NCBI GenBank assembly: GCA_001792895.1
Contig: MARA01000004.1
Coordinates: 434,001-498,000 of the forward strand
DNA length: 64,000 nucleotides
Source of the DNA: Lentinus brumalis
Lineage: Eukaryota > Basidiomycota > Agaricomycetes > Polyporales > Polyporaceae
Direction: 5' to 3'
In this document: one piece after another, positions 12,353-25,600 of the stretch
Layout of the letters: each line of letters begins with the position of its first letter
Numbering within the stretch: position 1 is the stretch's first letter
Position numbers and translations under genes: made by a program
Notes under the pieces: generated by a model
The model's input: only the letters and a program-made list of their open reading frames with translations
Databases searched by the model: none
What the model was told of the DNA's origin: nothing

Positions 12353-15005
12353 ATGTCTACTGCTTCGACGACACCAAGCTCGCGCTCAGAACACTCGCGG
12401 TCGCGGAGCACAGCGAGGACGGCGTGGGCGCGGAGGCAGAAGAACGCGCACCGCGCGATCCTGCACAGATCTCCAAGCCCGACAGCCTCCCTGCTGCAAA
12501 GTCTGAGGCCCAGATCAACCAGAACGCAACCTCGCAAGAAGTCAACAATGGTACTGATGCCGACGCCGAGCCGTCGACGAGAGCACCATCTGCTGGATCT
12601 GCGCGGAGCCTGTCAAGTACTGGTCCCTCTCCGAGTGCAACCATAGGACTTGCCACGTCTGCGCCTTGCGTTTGCGGGCCCTCTACAAGAAGCTGGAGTG
12701 TACATTTTGCAAGGTGCGTGACGCGCTTTCAGTCGCGCTCAGCGTTCACGACAGTTGTGAACGTCGGAGCTCCTCGGACTTCCACTGTTTCGCCCTTCAC
12801 TTCCACTGGCCTCAGGCCAAGACGGATGCTGCACTGGAAGACATGCGGTCAATGTCGCGAATAGTCGTGACCTGGGAGAGAAGCAGTCGTCACGAAGTTG
12901 AGAGGTTTCCTGCGTGAACTCCGTGCCGCTACGCTCCGCCTGTGATCTATTGCAAGATCTGACAGAGCAATCCTGACCCGGGCACACCCCTCTACCATGT
13001 GGGTATGCGTACTGCACATGCAGCCCTATTTTGATATAGGGAACGCTATCACTAGCTCGGTGGCAGCGAAAGTGGTCGACGGGCAACATGGCGGAAGTGC
13101 GGCAGGCGGGTGCACACTTCCACTGTCACCATGTTCGCACCTGACGAGCGCGCTCCCGACGCGTAAGCCTGCCTGCCCGCTTGTAGCTGTATGTCCGCAG
13201 TCGCACAACTTTTGAGGCGTAGAAGCTGCTTGCAGTGAAAGATATCGCACTGGCTAGTCTTCAATGGCAGTGGCAGCGGAGGAGGAAAGCAGTGGAATTC
13301 CGGCAGACCGGCGAATATCCACCCCCACTTTCTCTCGTTCATATTTGGGTAAAGGACGAGCCCTGATCGTTGCACACAGGAACCTCAAGCGTCTGTCATC
13401 TTCACGACGTCTCCGATGCCTCCTGGTCGTCCTACACTCCAGACACCATCCCGTACAGGGATGCGAAGCTCGCCATCTCGTTCGAGACCCAGGAGATGAT
13501 GGAGGAGACGCTCATCCTCCTCCGCTTCAACTGTCCCGACCCGCAGTGCGACTTCATCGGGAACGGATGGAGCGACCTCAAGCTGCACACCCGTGCGACG
13601 CACGGAAGCTCATGTGGTGAGTTCACCTACAACTCCGGCTCCGATAAAGGAGTGAACTTATCGGCACCACCAGCGATCTGTGCATACGCTTCAAGAAGGT
13701 CTTCGCCCATGAGCACGCCCTCTACGACCCCAATGTCCTCCCCATCCACCTGCCGTCCATGGTCAGAGGGCACAGACGCGACCACGGCAAGCAAGCGCAA
13801 CAGATCGAAGGCGGCATCCATCCCTGTGCGAGTTCTGCCGCGAGTGCTTCTTCGGCGACGACGAGCTCTACGCGCACATGCGTGAAAGGCACGAGGAGTG
13901 CTTCATCTGCAAGCGTAACGAGGTGAAGGACAACTAGTGAGTCTTCCGCAGTCTCGTACCTTCCTGTCGCTCATGGTTTATACTTCTCGGTTATCTCCGA
14001 TCCGCCGTGCAGCTTCCGCAACTACGAAGCCCTGGTGCGTATCAGACATCTCAACCTACCACCATATCAGACAGACTGATCCGCATGGCTGCGCACACAG
14101 GAGGAGCACTTCATGCACGCCCACTTCCCGTGCAGACGCGCCGAGTGTCTCGCGCGCAAGTTCGTCGTGTTCGGCTCCGCGATCGACCTCAAAGCGCACC
14201 AGGTCGAGGAGCACGGCGCCGAGATGTCTGCCCGCGACAAACGGGACGCCCGCCGCGTGGAGGCCGACTTCGAGTTCGAAGATGTCGGCGGCGGCGGCGC
14301 GGGCAGGCGCGACGGCGGGATAGAGGGGACCGTGAACGCGAACGCGAACGCGAGCCTCCACCGCACACAGCCGGCCCTCCTGGGTGGGCCGCGCCCCCAG
14401 GCCGCCGGGGCGCGGCGGAGAGAGGCGTTTGGCGGCAGCTTAACGGCGGCGGCGGAGCGTCGAGCCAGCAGGCGACTCGCGGACCGTCGCCCAGCCCGAG
14501 CTTGCAGATGCGGACCCTCGATTATCGGCACTGGTGGTGCGCCTCACAAGCCTTGCGCCGACCCGACGCACGCTGTGCCGCAGTCAAGGCTGCGATTCGC
14601 TCGTATCGGGAACGAGTCCGCGGCGCGCGACCTCATATCGACAGTGTGGAGCATCCTTGACCGAAACTGGACGGCACTGCTAGCGTCGTGAACGCCCTGA
14701 TTGATGTCGTCGATGAGGAGGAAAGAAGCGAGACCTCCTCACCGCTGGAACGGGTTCAAGATCGAGGTACGTCAATACTCAGGGCAGCCGTGCCACGAGG
14801 GGAGCTAACGGATGCGCGCAGCAAAGGACCAGTTCCCGAGCTCGTGCCCGGGATGGTCGGACGCGGGCGGGCGGCGGCGAGGCTATCAGCGGAGCGCGAA
14901 GACGATGCACCAGATGCAAGCTCGACCTTAGGGTGTTGGGGTGGTATAGCGACGGTGGGGCGGTGGCAGTGTCGTGTGGAGGATGGGTGCAGGAGGTCTT
15001 GTTGA
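12353..15005 (+). pseudogene. Hel2/ZNF598-like E3 ligase, broken and truncated copy B
   Basis: Close to the intact copy C but out of frame within the first ten codons (about 12372, two bases fewer than copy C). Further one-base losses sit in runs: ggg to gg near 13604 and cccc to ccc near 13823. The splice sites of the zinc-finger exons are retained and intron 1 is 666 nt (12714-13379). Past the junction at 14848 the exon enters unrelated sequence and stops at 15005, giving a short foreign tail in place of the Hel2 C-terminus. Confidence 0.8.
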
Positions 15006-18000
15006 CGTCGTTCGCATGCAGGAGATGTGTCTGTAGCACGAAATATATTTCTTTGGCCGTCATATGTGCGAGTGTTTGGTGCGGTCTCTCGAGCGCACGC
15101 AAACTCGGCGTTTCGATCGGGCGATGAGGTGAGGAGTAAAGATATATTATCCAACGAACTACGGCTACTTGGTGCAGGAGCTACAGAGACAGTCACGCGT
15201 CTGGCCGACTTCGAGAACGACGGGCGCCTATGCCCGACTTCGCGCGTTCTCCAAGTCCGCGACTCTGCTTCGACCACCACCACTCCCTGCGTCTCTGCTC
15301 CGCGCCGCTCCTTACGACCTTTGTGAACACTGCAATACGACGTCAGCGCGGGCTTCCCAGAGTCCCGACTACTAGTGTGCTCACCTGTGCCACTCGGGAC
15401 TGTCTTTGAGCACCTGTACGACGCGTCGCAAGAGCTGGACGTGTACGCGAGTGCAGCCGGACCCGCAAACCAATCTGGTGAGTCTTGGGTCAATCATTGC
15501 GCATAAGTATACAGACACGTACCAGTCGACCCGGGTTCTCAGTACGAGCCTCCGTCGACTGCGACGCGACTCTGCCCTTGGCGCGTCTGGATGCCAAGCC
15601 CGGAACGTTGGTCCATCGCCCTGCGAGTTGTAGGAAGCTGTAAAGCCCCACGCGAACTCCACCGGAAGGTGCGTACCATCTATCACAGACCCGGCGAAGT
15701 TGCAAACCCGGTGCCGGCAGAGAGTCCCAGGTGGTCTGGAGCCGTGCGGTCTGCCGCACGTTGTCTCTGCATGCGGTCTGCCGCACGTTGTCTCTGCATA
15801 CTGTACGCGACACGGTTCTACTACCAGCCTAGGAGCAATGCACAACGGCGAAATATAGCTGGCGTCGTAAGTGCTATGTTAAAGGTACATACCGGTTGTT
15901 TCGACAGAGAGCCTGGTTGCTGACGCGATTTCAGGTGAGACGTGGCCGGCTTCCTGCTTTAGAGTCGCGTGCTGACCTGTCTGCTACAATCATGACTCAG
16001 AAAATGAGGAGCAGCTGAGGAAGGTACGTACCCGTAGTCGTAAAGACGGTAGGTACACGGTCTTGTCGGCGATATGACTGTTGCGGCAGATTCCCGTGAG
16101 CTGGCCGAGCACCTGCATCCAAAGACAGGACGTCTGCCGGCTACACGGCAGGGAGACGAGAGGAGGTACGTACACGGCGTAGCGACCCGATGACCCATGC
16201 GCAGGTGGGGAGGTTCACGCCGGCGATGCCGCAACGGTGAAGCAAGTTTGCCGTGACCTGGCTGATAGACGTAGACAGTCAGCGGCCCCGTCTCCTTCGA
16301 GGTGAAAGCTAGGGACGTACCCATCTCGGAGACTTGGAGCATGCTGGTACGCTCTTCAGCCGCAGAAGTACGGCGTGGACTGCGTGCCACGTGCGGTCGT
16401 GTCTATGCGAACGACGGCGGTGGAAGACGTTCGAGGACAGTGGTTAACATGACACTGACCCGACCTTTCACAGGAACACAGTGTCGTGTGCCGGTCGCCC
16501 GCGCAGGGACTACCGCCCAGCTTCGTCTTGTCGAAGCTCGTGGCAGCTGCTTGAAGGTAGCTGGGAGGTAGCTGCATGAGCACGATGGTTGAGCGTGTGG
16601 GTGCTATGTACCGTAGGGAGTCTTCAATACATCACGGCCGTTGTTCTTCATTCAATGTGACTGTAGCGTGCACTGCGAAGGGATGAGAAGCCTGAGGATC
16701 TCACATAGAACCAGGGGTTGGGGTCTCGAAGTGCCGGTATGATGGAGAGAGGGACAGGGAAGGAGGAGGGGCGAGAAGGAGGCTGAGGAGAACGGTAGGT
16801 CTTCTGGTAAGTAAGGCTAGAAGTTTCCATAGGAGAACTGACATCGTGATGCTGAGTATCCGGTATGTGCATCCGTCCGACGGTATCGCGGGTTTCATAA
16901 GAATCTCCTGGGTGGCTAAGGCTGCCGTCTCAATAGAGCGTGCCTGCCGCTCGGACATCCTGTTCGGTGACATCGGGTATAGCACATTCAAGCGGCCACA
17001 TTACCACCGTGTGCCGGATCTCCTCCAGCTCGTGTTCTGCTTGTTCAGTGGTCCAATGATCCTCAGTACTCGTTTGTATCCTCGATCTCCAAAGCAACAC
17101 TGTCCTCCTCGTCCTCATAATTAGTGTTGACACCGTGTGCTCTTCAGCCCGTTCCGAACAAAGCGCGGTCGTAACTTTAATTGACATGATCGATCGTCGG
17201 CTGCACCAGTGTTGGTTAAAGTTGGAGTGGCAGGTACAAGATGGGAAGCATGGCAGACTGGAGGCAGCTGACAGCCTCGTAGATACTCTCAGAGCGTGCA
17301 GCCAAGATACCGTCCGGTGTTGCCCTACTACGAGAGCTCAGGCAGGTAGCGGGCGACAGAGATCGTTATTTTGCTAGGGTTCGGAAGGTGAAACACAGTG
17401 GCCAACCACCGTGGCACACGATACCGTCGTAGAAGAGAACAAGCCATCGGGAGGCGATGGCTTCCCAGCGCATCTGAGCACCAGGTACTTATCCTGGCTT
17501 CTATACTGTCAGAGGTGTCAGCTGAACGTGCGATGCAGCAGAATAGTGTCGGGTATACGAACGGAAGTCCTGTCATTGGCTTGAGTCACAGAAGGTGGGT
17601 TTCGCGTGTGCTTCTCCGGGTGCATGCCCGCCAGGTCTGCCATCGGCATCCGAGAGGCTTGATGCATGGGCGTGCGGGAACTGGATCGTAGAGAGAAGGT
17701 TGGCCAGTCAAATGTTTCTCTACTGTCTGTGTAGTATACAGGTGTCAGTGCGCCGGATGCAGGACTCGGCGGTTGCAGCTGCTCATTGCGGTCATATTGA
17801 CAGGCCTGAAACAGCAGAGTCAGTGCCGACGGCGATGTTTGTCAACCGAAGTCGCCGTCCCGAACAAACTGGATGTGAATCTGTTCTTCCGAGTTACCTG
17901 AGTACAAGCGAGTGAGTAATAGTGTTCTGGAGCGTACTTGTCATGTACGAGGCGATCTCTCGGTACAGCATACGCGACGCAATGCAACCTGGCAGACAGA

Positions 18001-20937
18001 TCACGGGACGTGACTGCCAGGCGCATACCGGTTAGTTGCCAACCGCATGCCCGCTGAGGAATGTATACCGGGTGCGGGCACAACAATTGGGGGCAGAAAC
18101 AAGGGCTTGCGCAAACACTGCGTGTGAGCCCGGTGCTGCCTGCGCATTACATATCACAAAGGGAAGATGTCAACTCTACACGTCGTGGTCGCGACAGTGC
18201 ATCGTCGACGAGTTGCCAGCGTGCGTGAGACTGGCGGCATACTGAACAGGTCGTCTGCTGCGTGTTCGGGGCCTTGCATTGCGCAAATCGCAGGTCGCAA
18301 TCGGCGCGGATTGATACCTCGTGTTTGCCCGGTATCGCGTCGCCAGTAATGTCCGAATGCGAATGGTATTCTTGCCAACTAAGCGTGCTTGCAACGTCCG
18401 CGTCAGACATACCGGTCCTCCACAACTGAGAACAGCAGCGGTGCACAGAGAAGGCACTGGACGACGAGTACTTCAGCATGCAAGAGGGTGAAATCACTTC
18501 TCGGCGTGTAGAACCGAAGAGATACGGATCGCGCTGCTTCGTGCGTTGCACGCGATCCTGCCAGCTGCCGCCTACTCGGGAGCCTGATCAAGTGCTTCTA
18601 TGTAAGACCAGGATGACACTCCCTGGAACTCATTGCCGGCGTGGGATGGCGAATTCTTCGCCGAGTCCCGGGCTGGTCATTGTGCGTGTGCTACAGACAT
18701 GAGAATCGGCCAGACGACGAATAGACCGCCTCGAAATGCACGGCTGCTTACTAGGATCTGGTGGGAGTTCGAGGGAACCGAGAGACCTTGACGTCTTCGA
18801 GTCCCTCAGCTCTGATGCTCCAGTGCGTCGTCAGGGACGCCGTGTCCACGAGGCCCGGGCGTACTCGGGGCCGCGTGTGCGTATTCGAGCTAGCAAAGCT
18901 CCTCAGCGAGGGCTTCGGACTATCACGTCGAGCTGTATGGACCTGCGCAACGGGTCAGACTTCAGTATACCGTTACACGTGCAGCGACAGAAAGACATAC
19001 CTGCGAGCTGCTCTAAGTATCTTGTCCGACGGATCTTGAACCAGGCGAGTAGTCAGGACGTCTCCCGGGTGCCCGATGAAGCACAAGAGACGCGAAGCTC
19101 GCCGCTCGCGTCCGGGCAATCTGCAATAGACATGCCTGTCTTAGTACTAGTCCCAATGCAATGATGTTTGCGTTTGCGACGGAGACAACAACATTGCTTG
19201 AAAGTTGAGACGTTCTTGCCTGCTCTGAAACGAAACAATCAGCGTGAGCTTGTCGCAACCATGCGCCTTGGGCACCTCTTGAATAGAAGACGATCGCCAT
19301 GTGTCTTCCCTGACGAAGGTCCAGATCGTACTTCGCGAGCCCTATCATATCCAGTTAGTACGCGTACCGTGATTGTCGTTCGTCTTGCAGCCTCCAAGGT
19401 GGCCTCGTGGAGATCACCATGCAAGGCTCGAGTACTGAGGGTACCGTCAGTCCCTACTGCTCAGTGCTGGGATGTAGCCTCGTCGAGGTGTACCTAGACA
19501 TATGAGGACAGTCAGAAGGCCGATGTCCAAGTTCTCGACGATGCAGGCTTCCCGGGAACATCCTCACCGTCGTCTCAGTGAGCCTGCGCTCTCGCAACTC
19601 GGCGCCGTGTTTCGAAGGTGTCGAGGACACGCGGGCACAGCTCGCCGCCTCTGTGCATCGTCACGGCTGTCCGGGAATGCCGTCGTCTACTGCTGAGCGA
19701 TATGTCTCCTCAACCGTCCCGTCGAGCGTGACTGCCAGGCCGTTGCTGCTTGCTTCCGGCCGCTACGTATACCCTCCGAAGACAGCGACACGTCGGTGGA
19801 GAGTCCTGTCATCGAGGAGTCGCGTCAGACTCGTCATTCAGAATCCGAAAGACAACGCGCGGGAGCGTACCGTCCAGCCACCGTTCAGACATCCGGAGCA
19901 GCAGTGGCTTGATTGCTCGGGAGTTTCACTATCAGTTCTCAGACCTCGACCGGCGCGGCATGTCCGTCGCTTGCATCCGATCGTCCTCGCCGTTCTCCAG
20001 TCTCAAACACGCAACATCCGCGTCCGTGAGCGTGGGGCCCAGCTTGACCTCGGAGGCAGCGTTCTCGAGCAGCCGCGCCGCACTGTGCACACGAATGTCA
20101 CGCGCCCTCGGACTCCGGATGCGAATCCGGCTGCACAGGAGGCGTCTCAGCGTACGCACGCAAAACAAAGGCCGGTACGTACCTTCCGCAATCGATCGCC
20201 TTCGCCGCTCCGAGTTAGCATCGCAGGGCGGGTGGCGGGTCTACCATTATTGCTGCCGTCCGATGACAAGCACCGAGGCAGACGTCGCATCGCGCTTCGC
20301 AGTCGGTCCGGAAGGTGGGACGGTTGCGACCACGGCGACCGGAGGCAGGCTCGCTGCACATGCATCGCCGGTCGACGCTCTGTGCTCTCTGAGGCTCTGA
20401 GCTCACTCGGTGGTGACAATGCGCGAGTCGGACGGCGACACACCGACGGGCTGTGAGATGTACTTCGACCGCAAGCCTCACGAAGTGTCCTGCCCCGGCG
20501 ACTCGAAGATCGTCGATCGAAGCAGCGAGCGAGCGAGCGAGGCGGTGAAGCTTCAAGCTTCAAGGCCTGTACCCGAGCTCGGTGTCGATGTCGAGCGGGT
20601 GCCCAGCCCTGATCGCGGCCCGAGTCATCTTGATTCTTCGCATCTTCACGCTGCTCTGCAGACGGTCCAGAGCTTGAGCCTTGCGCCGCGTCCTGTGGCT
20701 CGTCAGTTCGCGTCGAAAGGTATGGATTGGCTCTGCATGATGATACTGGAAGAGTGCTGAGCCTGAGCGTCGCCACGCGAACACAGACGACCGAGGAGAC
20801 GTACGTACCGTCCTGCCGCCGCGCCGGACGAGGCCGTCCATCTGGTCTGTAGCTTCCAAGCAACGCGCAGGCCCGACGTCGCGACGAGAGCGCCCTCGAG
20901 CCGTCGCTCGGGTCCGGCGAGATCGACTCTGGAGCGT
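15006..20937 (+). other. Unrecognised ~5.9 kb segment of tandem unit C
   Basis: Counterpart of 4799-10697, with dense substitutions and indels between the two. Open frames worth noting are 18736-19164, 19578-20456 and 20410-20760 on the + strand, and a 258-nt frame on the - strand at 16930-17187. None is in register in both copies over its full length and none resembles a known family to me. A short + strand stretch at 15390-15480, ending at a GTGAGT donor-like site, has protein-like composition in one frame. Confidence 0.45.
15745..15798. repeat. Tandem duplication of a 27-bp element
   Basis: Two perfect adjacent copies of a 27-bp sequence containing ctgccgcacgttgtctctgc. The matching place in unit B (around 5395) has one copy-like version, so the doubling is specific to unit C. 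Confidence 0.85.
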
Positions 20938-22609
20938 GTCAGTTTGGGTTGAGCGGGGCGCACCATGGATGCAGGCTGAGGCAGCGAGGACTGTGGACTG
21001 TGGACTGTGGAACGACATGGCATTGTGTACTGTGCAACAGGAGCTAGGTACGGGACGCGTGCGTGCGGAGGCGGACGGTCACGTCTCGGGTCGTCAGCAC
21101 ATCGCAACTGGGGTGACGTCGTGGAGTCGCGAACATCAGTACACACTCGTCGCTCCCAGCTGGGACGGCGGGCTTCCAAGGGCCGTCATCGCGTACGGGT
21201 GCATGCCTTCGCAGAGCCGAACACGGAGAGGGCTGGCCCGTGCGCGAACGCCGCGCGTGGCGTGTTTGTCTGGCCCTAGACGTGTATAAGTACGGGCTGG
21301 AGGCGACCATGTTCTTCAGAGCTCGCTCCCTCACCTGTGCGCCGCCGACCCTTCCCCCTCCTCGTCGCCCATCCTTTGTCGCCGTCCTCTGTTGGCTCGC
21401 CACTGGGCTTGTCTATCCCACAACTGTGTCCGACGTCTCCCGGGTCATCCCACGACGGTCGCGCTTTGCTCTCCGTGTCGACTGTTGGTGCATGGACTCA
21501 GGTGAGCGTGACGTCCGTCAGCCGATCGAGGAAGTGCTCATACCCGCCGTGTACAGGAACGATGCGCTGCGTGACGCTGACAGTCGATACGTGAGGGGGC
21601 GGGAGGTGTTCTTGAGTGGCGTGCTCTGTGGGCACGGGTGCCGGTTAGGTAGACATGTTGTCGGAGGGAAGGCCCGGGAGCTTGAACGGGACGTTGTGAT
21701 TGACGGAGCGGTCGTCGAGTGAGGACATGGTGCGCCCTGGTAGATGTGTCCAGAGAAGCAGCCGAGGAGCTACGTACGGGGAGGATACGCTGCTTCGGTG
21801 GTCTGGCGAACCCGGACGGTGTGGTGGCCTGTATGTATGCGTGAATACATCAGTGGCGTCCATGGCGAGCGTGTATGACATTCGCATGGCCGCGTGCGGG
21901 CGAACCGGTCTCTCCCAGACTGGCAGTCGGTGTTAGAGCGAGAGTATACGGCAAGAAGCGGGCGCACCTGCTCAGACCGCGAAGGAGCAGGCAGGTTGGA
22001 CGTTCGATGTTGCAGACTTGGGCGACTCGTCGATGCTTTGACTCCGTCTTGCAGATGTCGGGTTCGGAGGGTAGCGGGCTGCTCCAAGCGAAGAGGAGAG
22101 CGAAATATACGGGTATTAGACTCACCAGAGGCTGAGGGGATCGCTGGCTGCTCGGACTGGAACGGCGCTGGGCAAGACTCATAGCATTACTATCGACTTG
22201 TACATGCATGGTGCTGCTCGAGTGCCAGAGACGCGGGTGCATACAGACAGCTGGAGCGAGCCACGGGAAGCGGCGCAGACCTGAGGCCGGCGGACGGGCA
22301 GAGAGAGGGCGAGCCGAGGGGAGAGAACGAGGGGCGTATGACGACGGTGGCAAGCGAGTGCGGGTGACGCGTGAGGAGGGCTCAGGCGCAGTCGACCAAG
22401 GGCGCAGAGGGCAAGCTGCGAGTCGTGCAGTCGAGGTCGAGGGCAGCGCTCGTTCGTCTGCCGTGGCCCTTACTCCACTCTCCCATCACTACTCGGAAGC
22501 TGTCCGGGCCCTTGCCTTTTCGGGAACCGGCTCCGCTGAGAGGCTTGCAGTCATCCTCATCTCGCCGTCTGCTCCTCCTCCTTCCTCCATCGGCCAATCA
22601 CCTACCGCT
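20938..22609 (+). other. Promoter-side region of the intact Hel2 gene
   Basis: About 1.7 kb between the tandem-period reference point and the Hel2 start codon. It presumably holds the Hel2 promoter and 5' leader. A TATA-like string near 21284 is followed by an ATG at 21310 that opens a 138-codon frame to 21722. In unit B that frame is disturbed by indels early on but conserved later, so a short gene is possible but not supported. The frame running into the Hel2 start from 22208 is open but upstream of the natural ATG. Confidence 0.4.
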
Positions 22610-25600
22610 ATGTCTACTGCTTCGACGACAACCCAAGCTCGCGCTCAGAACACTCGCGGTCGCGGAGCACAGCGAGGACGGCGTGGGCGCGGAGGGCAGA
22701 AGAACGGCGCACCGCGCGATCCTGCACAGATCTCCAAGCCCGACAGCCTCCCTGCTGCAAAGTCTGAGGCCCAGATCAACCAGAACGCAACCTTGCAAGA
22801 AGTCAACAATGGTACTGATGCCGACGCCGAGCCCGTCGACGAGAGCACCATCTGCTGGATCTGCGCGGAGCCTGTCAAGTACTGGTCCCTCTCCGAGTGC
22901 AACCATAGGACTTGCCACGTCTGCGCCTTGCGTTTGCGGGCCCTCTACAAGAAGCTGGAGTGTACATTTTGCAAGGTGCGTGACGCGCTTTCAGTCGCGC
23001 TCAGCGTTCACGACAGTTGTGAACGTCGGAGCTCCTCGGACTTCCACTGTTTCGCCCTTCACTTCCACTGGCCTCAGGCCAAGACGGATGCTGCACTGGA
23101 AGACATGCGGTCAATGTCGCGAATAGTCGTGACCTGGGAGAGAAGCAGTCGTCACGAAGTTGAGAGGTTTCCTGCGTGAACTCCGTGCCGCTACGCTCCG
23201 CCTGTGATCTATTGCAAGATCTGACAGAGCAATCCCTGACCCCGGGCACACCCCTCTACCATGTGGGTATGCGTACTGCACATGCCAGCCCTATTTTGAT
23301 ATAGGGAACGCTATCACTAGCTCGGTGGCAGCGAAAGTGGTCGACGGGCAACATGGCGGAAGTGCGGCAGGCGGGTGCACACTTCCACTGTCACCATGTT
23401 CGCACCTGACGAGCGCGCTCCCGACGCGTAAGCCTGCCTGCCCGCTTGTAGCTGTATGTCCGCAGTCGCACAACTTTTGAGGCGTAGAAGCTGCTTGCAG
23501 TGAAAGATATCGCACTGGCTAGTCTTCAATGGCAGTGGCAGCGGAGGAGGAAAGCAGTGGAATTCCGGCAGACCGGCGAATATCCACCCCCACTTTCTCT
23601 CGTTCATATTTGGGTAAAGGACGAGCCCTGATCGTTGCACACAGGAACCTCAAGCGTCTGTCATCTTCACGACGTCTCCCGATGCCTCCTGGTCGTCCTA
23701 CACTCCAGACACCATCCCGTACAGGGATGCGAAGCTCGCCATCTCGTTCGAGACCCAGGAGATGATGGAGGAGACGCTCATCCTCCTCCGCTTCAACTGT
23801 CCCGACCCGCAGTGCGACTTCATCGGGAACGGATGGAGCGACCTCAAGCTGCACACCCGTGCGACGCACGGGAAGCTCATGTGGTGAGTTCACCTACAAC
23901 TCCGGCTCCGATAAAGGAGTGAACTTATCGGCACCACCAGCGATCTGTGCATACGCTTCAAGAAGGTCTTCGCCCATGAGCACGCCCTCTACGACCCCAA
24001 TGTCCTCCCCATCCACCTGCCGTCCATGGTCAGAGGGCACAGACGCGACCACGGCAAGCAAGCGCAACAGATCGAAGGCGGCATCCATCCCCTGTGCGAG
24101 TTCTGCCGCGAGTGCTTCTTCGGCGACGACGAGCTCTACGCGCACATGCGTGAAAGGCACGAGGAGTGCTTCATCTGCAAGCGTAACGAGGTGAAGGACA
24201 ACTAGTGAGTCTTCCCGCAGTCTCGTACCTTCCTGTCGCTCATGGTTTATACTCTCGGTTATCTCCGATCCGCCGTGCAGCTTCCGCAACTACGAAGCCC
24301 TGGTGCGTATCAGACATCTCAACCTACACCATATCAGACAGACTGATCCGCCATGGCTGCGCACACAGGAGGAGCACTTCATGCACGCCCACTTCCCGTG
24401 CAGACGCGCCGAGTGTCTCGCGCGCAAGTTCGTCGTGTTCGGCTCCGCGATCGACCTCAAAGCGCACCAGGTCGAGGAGCACGGCGCCGAGATGTCTGCC
24501 CGCGACAAACGGGACGCCCGCCGCGTGGAGGCCGATTTCGAGTTCGAAGATGTCGGCGGCGGCGGCGCGGGCAGGCGCGGACGGCGGGATAGAGGGGACC
24601 GTGAACGCGAACGCGAACGCGAGCCTCCACCGCACACAGCCGGCCCTCCTGGGGCTGGGCCGCGCCCCCAGGCCGCCGGGGCGCGGCGGAGAGAGGCGTT
24701 TGGCGGCAGCTTAACGGCCGGCGGCGGAGCGTCGAGCCAGCAGGCGACTCGCGGACCGTCGCCCAGCCCCGAGCTTGCAGATGCGGACCCTCGATTATCG
24801 GCACTGGTGGTGCGCCTCACAAGCCTTGCGCCGAACCCGACGCACGCTGTGCCCGCAGTCAAGGCTGCGATTCGCTCGTACCGGGCGAACGAGTCCGCGG
24901 CGCGCGACCTCATATCGACGGTGTGGAGCATCCTTGACCGAAACCTGGACGGCACTGCTAGCGTCGTGAACGCCCTGATTGATGTCGTCGATGAGGAGGA
25001 CAAGAAGCGAGACCTCCTCACCGCGTGGAACGGGTTCAAGATTGAGGTACGTCAATACTCAGGGCAGCCGTGCCACGAGGGGAGCTAACGACATATGCAC
25101 CATGTCCGCTTAGCAAAGGAACCAGTTCCCCGAGCTCGTGCCTACCACCACAGGCTCGGAGTGGGCGGGCATCACAAGCGGACGCGTTCTGAATGCGAAG
25201 CATTCAACTGCCACTCGCACGTCGTCTCAGTCATCCCGCCAGTTGTGGGACCGTGTCGCTCGTGCGGCTGCGTCGACCCCAAACCAGCCATCCTCATCTT
25301 CCACCCCAGCAACGCGCGCGGGGGCGAACGCGTTCCCTCCGTTGCATTCGTCAGGCAGCCCAGGGCCTTCCAACCCAACGCCTTTCCGCCAGCCTCAACG
25401 TTTGACCCCATGGGCTTCAGCCTCTGCTGCTGCAGCTCCCCCGCAGCTCCCGCGGTGCGCCCGCCAACCTCGGTACCCGGCCCTGGTGCAAGGAGCAAAC
25501 CTGGACCGGCGGCGTTCTCGAAGTCAGCGTTCCCGGAGCTGCCCTCCACCAGTGCGCAGCGTGTGCCCAAGGCCGCGGTCAGCGGCAACCAGTCGTTGCG

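Larger units (their letters stand above)
4507..14848 (+). repeat. Tandem unit B (complete, ~10342 bp)
   Basis: It starts where the Hel2 homology of unit A breaks off and ends at the same point of the next Hel2 copy. Contents in order: about 6.2 kb of unrecognised sequence, about 1.65 kb upstream of Hel2, then a truncated Hel2-like pseudogene. Confidence 0.85.
1..25142. repeat. Direct tandem array of a ~10.3 kb unit (2.4 copies visible)
   Basis: The same long sequence occurs three times in the same orientation. Window base 1 matches 10698 and 20938, so the period is 10697 and then 10240 bp. The right edge is sharp: all copies agree up to the bases gagctcgtgcc (ending at 4506, 14848 and 25142). 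After that the first two continue into repeat sequence while the third continues into the real 3' end of the Hel2 gene. The copies are clearly not identical: substitutions, many short indels and one ~355-bp length difference separate them. The left edge lies outside the window, so the total copy number is unknown. Confidence 0.93.
14849..25142 (+). repeat. Tandem unit C (complete, ~10294 bp)
   Basis: Same layout as unit B. Its Hel2 copy alone continues past the repeat edge into unique sequence, so this is presumably the ancestral right end of the array. Confidence 0.85.

Noticed and set aside
21310..21722. 138-codon frame after a TATA-like box in the Hel2 upstream region.
   Set aside because: Indels between units B and C are not multiples of three in its first part, so protein-level conservation is not shown. 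It is mentioned only within the upstream-region entry.
22208..22609. In-frame upstream extension of Hel2 to 22208.
   Set aside because: The ATG at 22610 fits the family's short basic N-terminus. The extension is not kept in frame among the copies and looks like leader DNA.
1..25142. CRISPR array or rDNA as explanation of the repeats.
   Set aside because: The unit is 10 kb and contains a protein gene. There are no short spaced repeats and no rRNA sequence.
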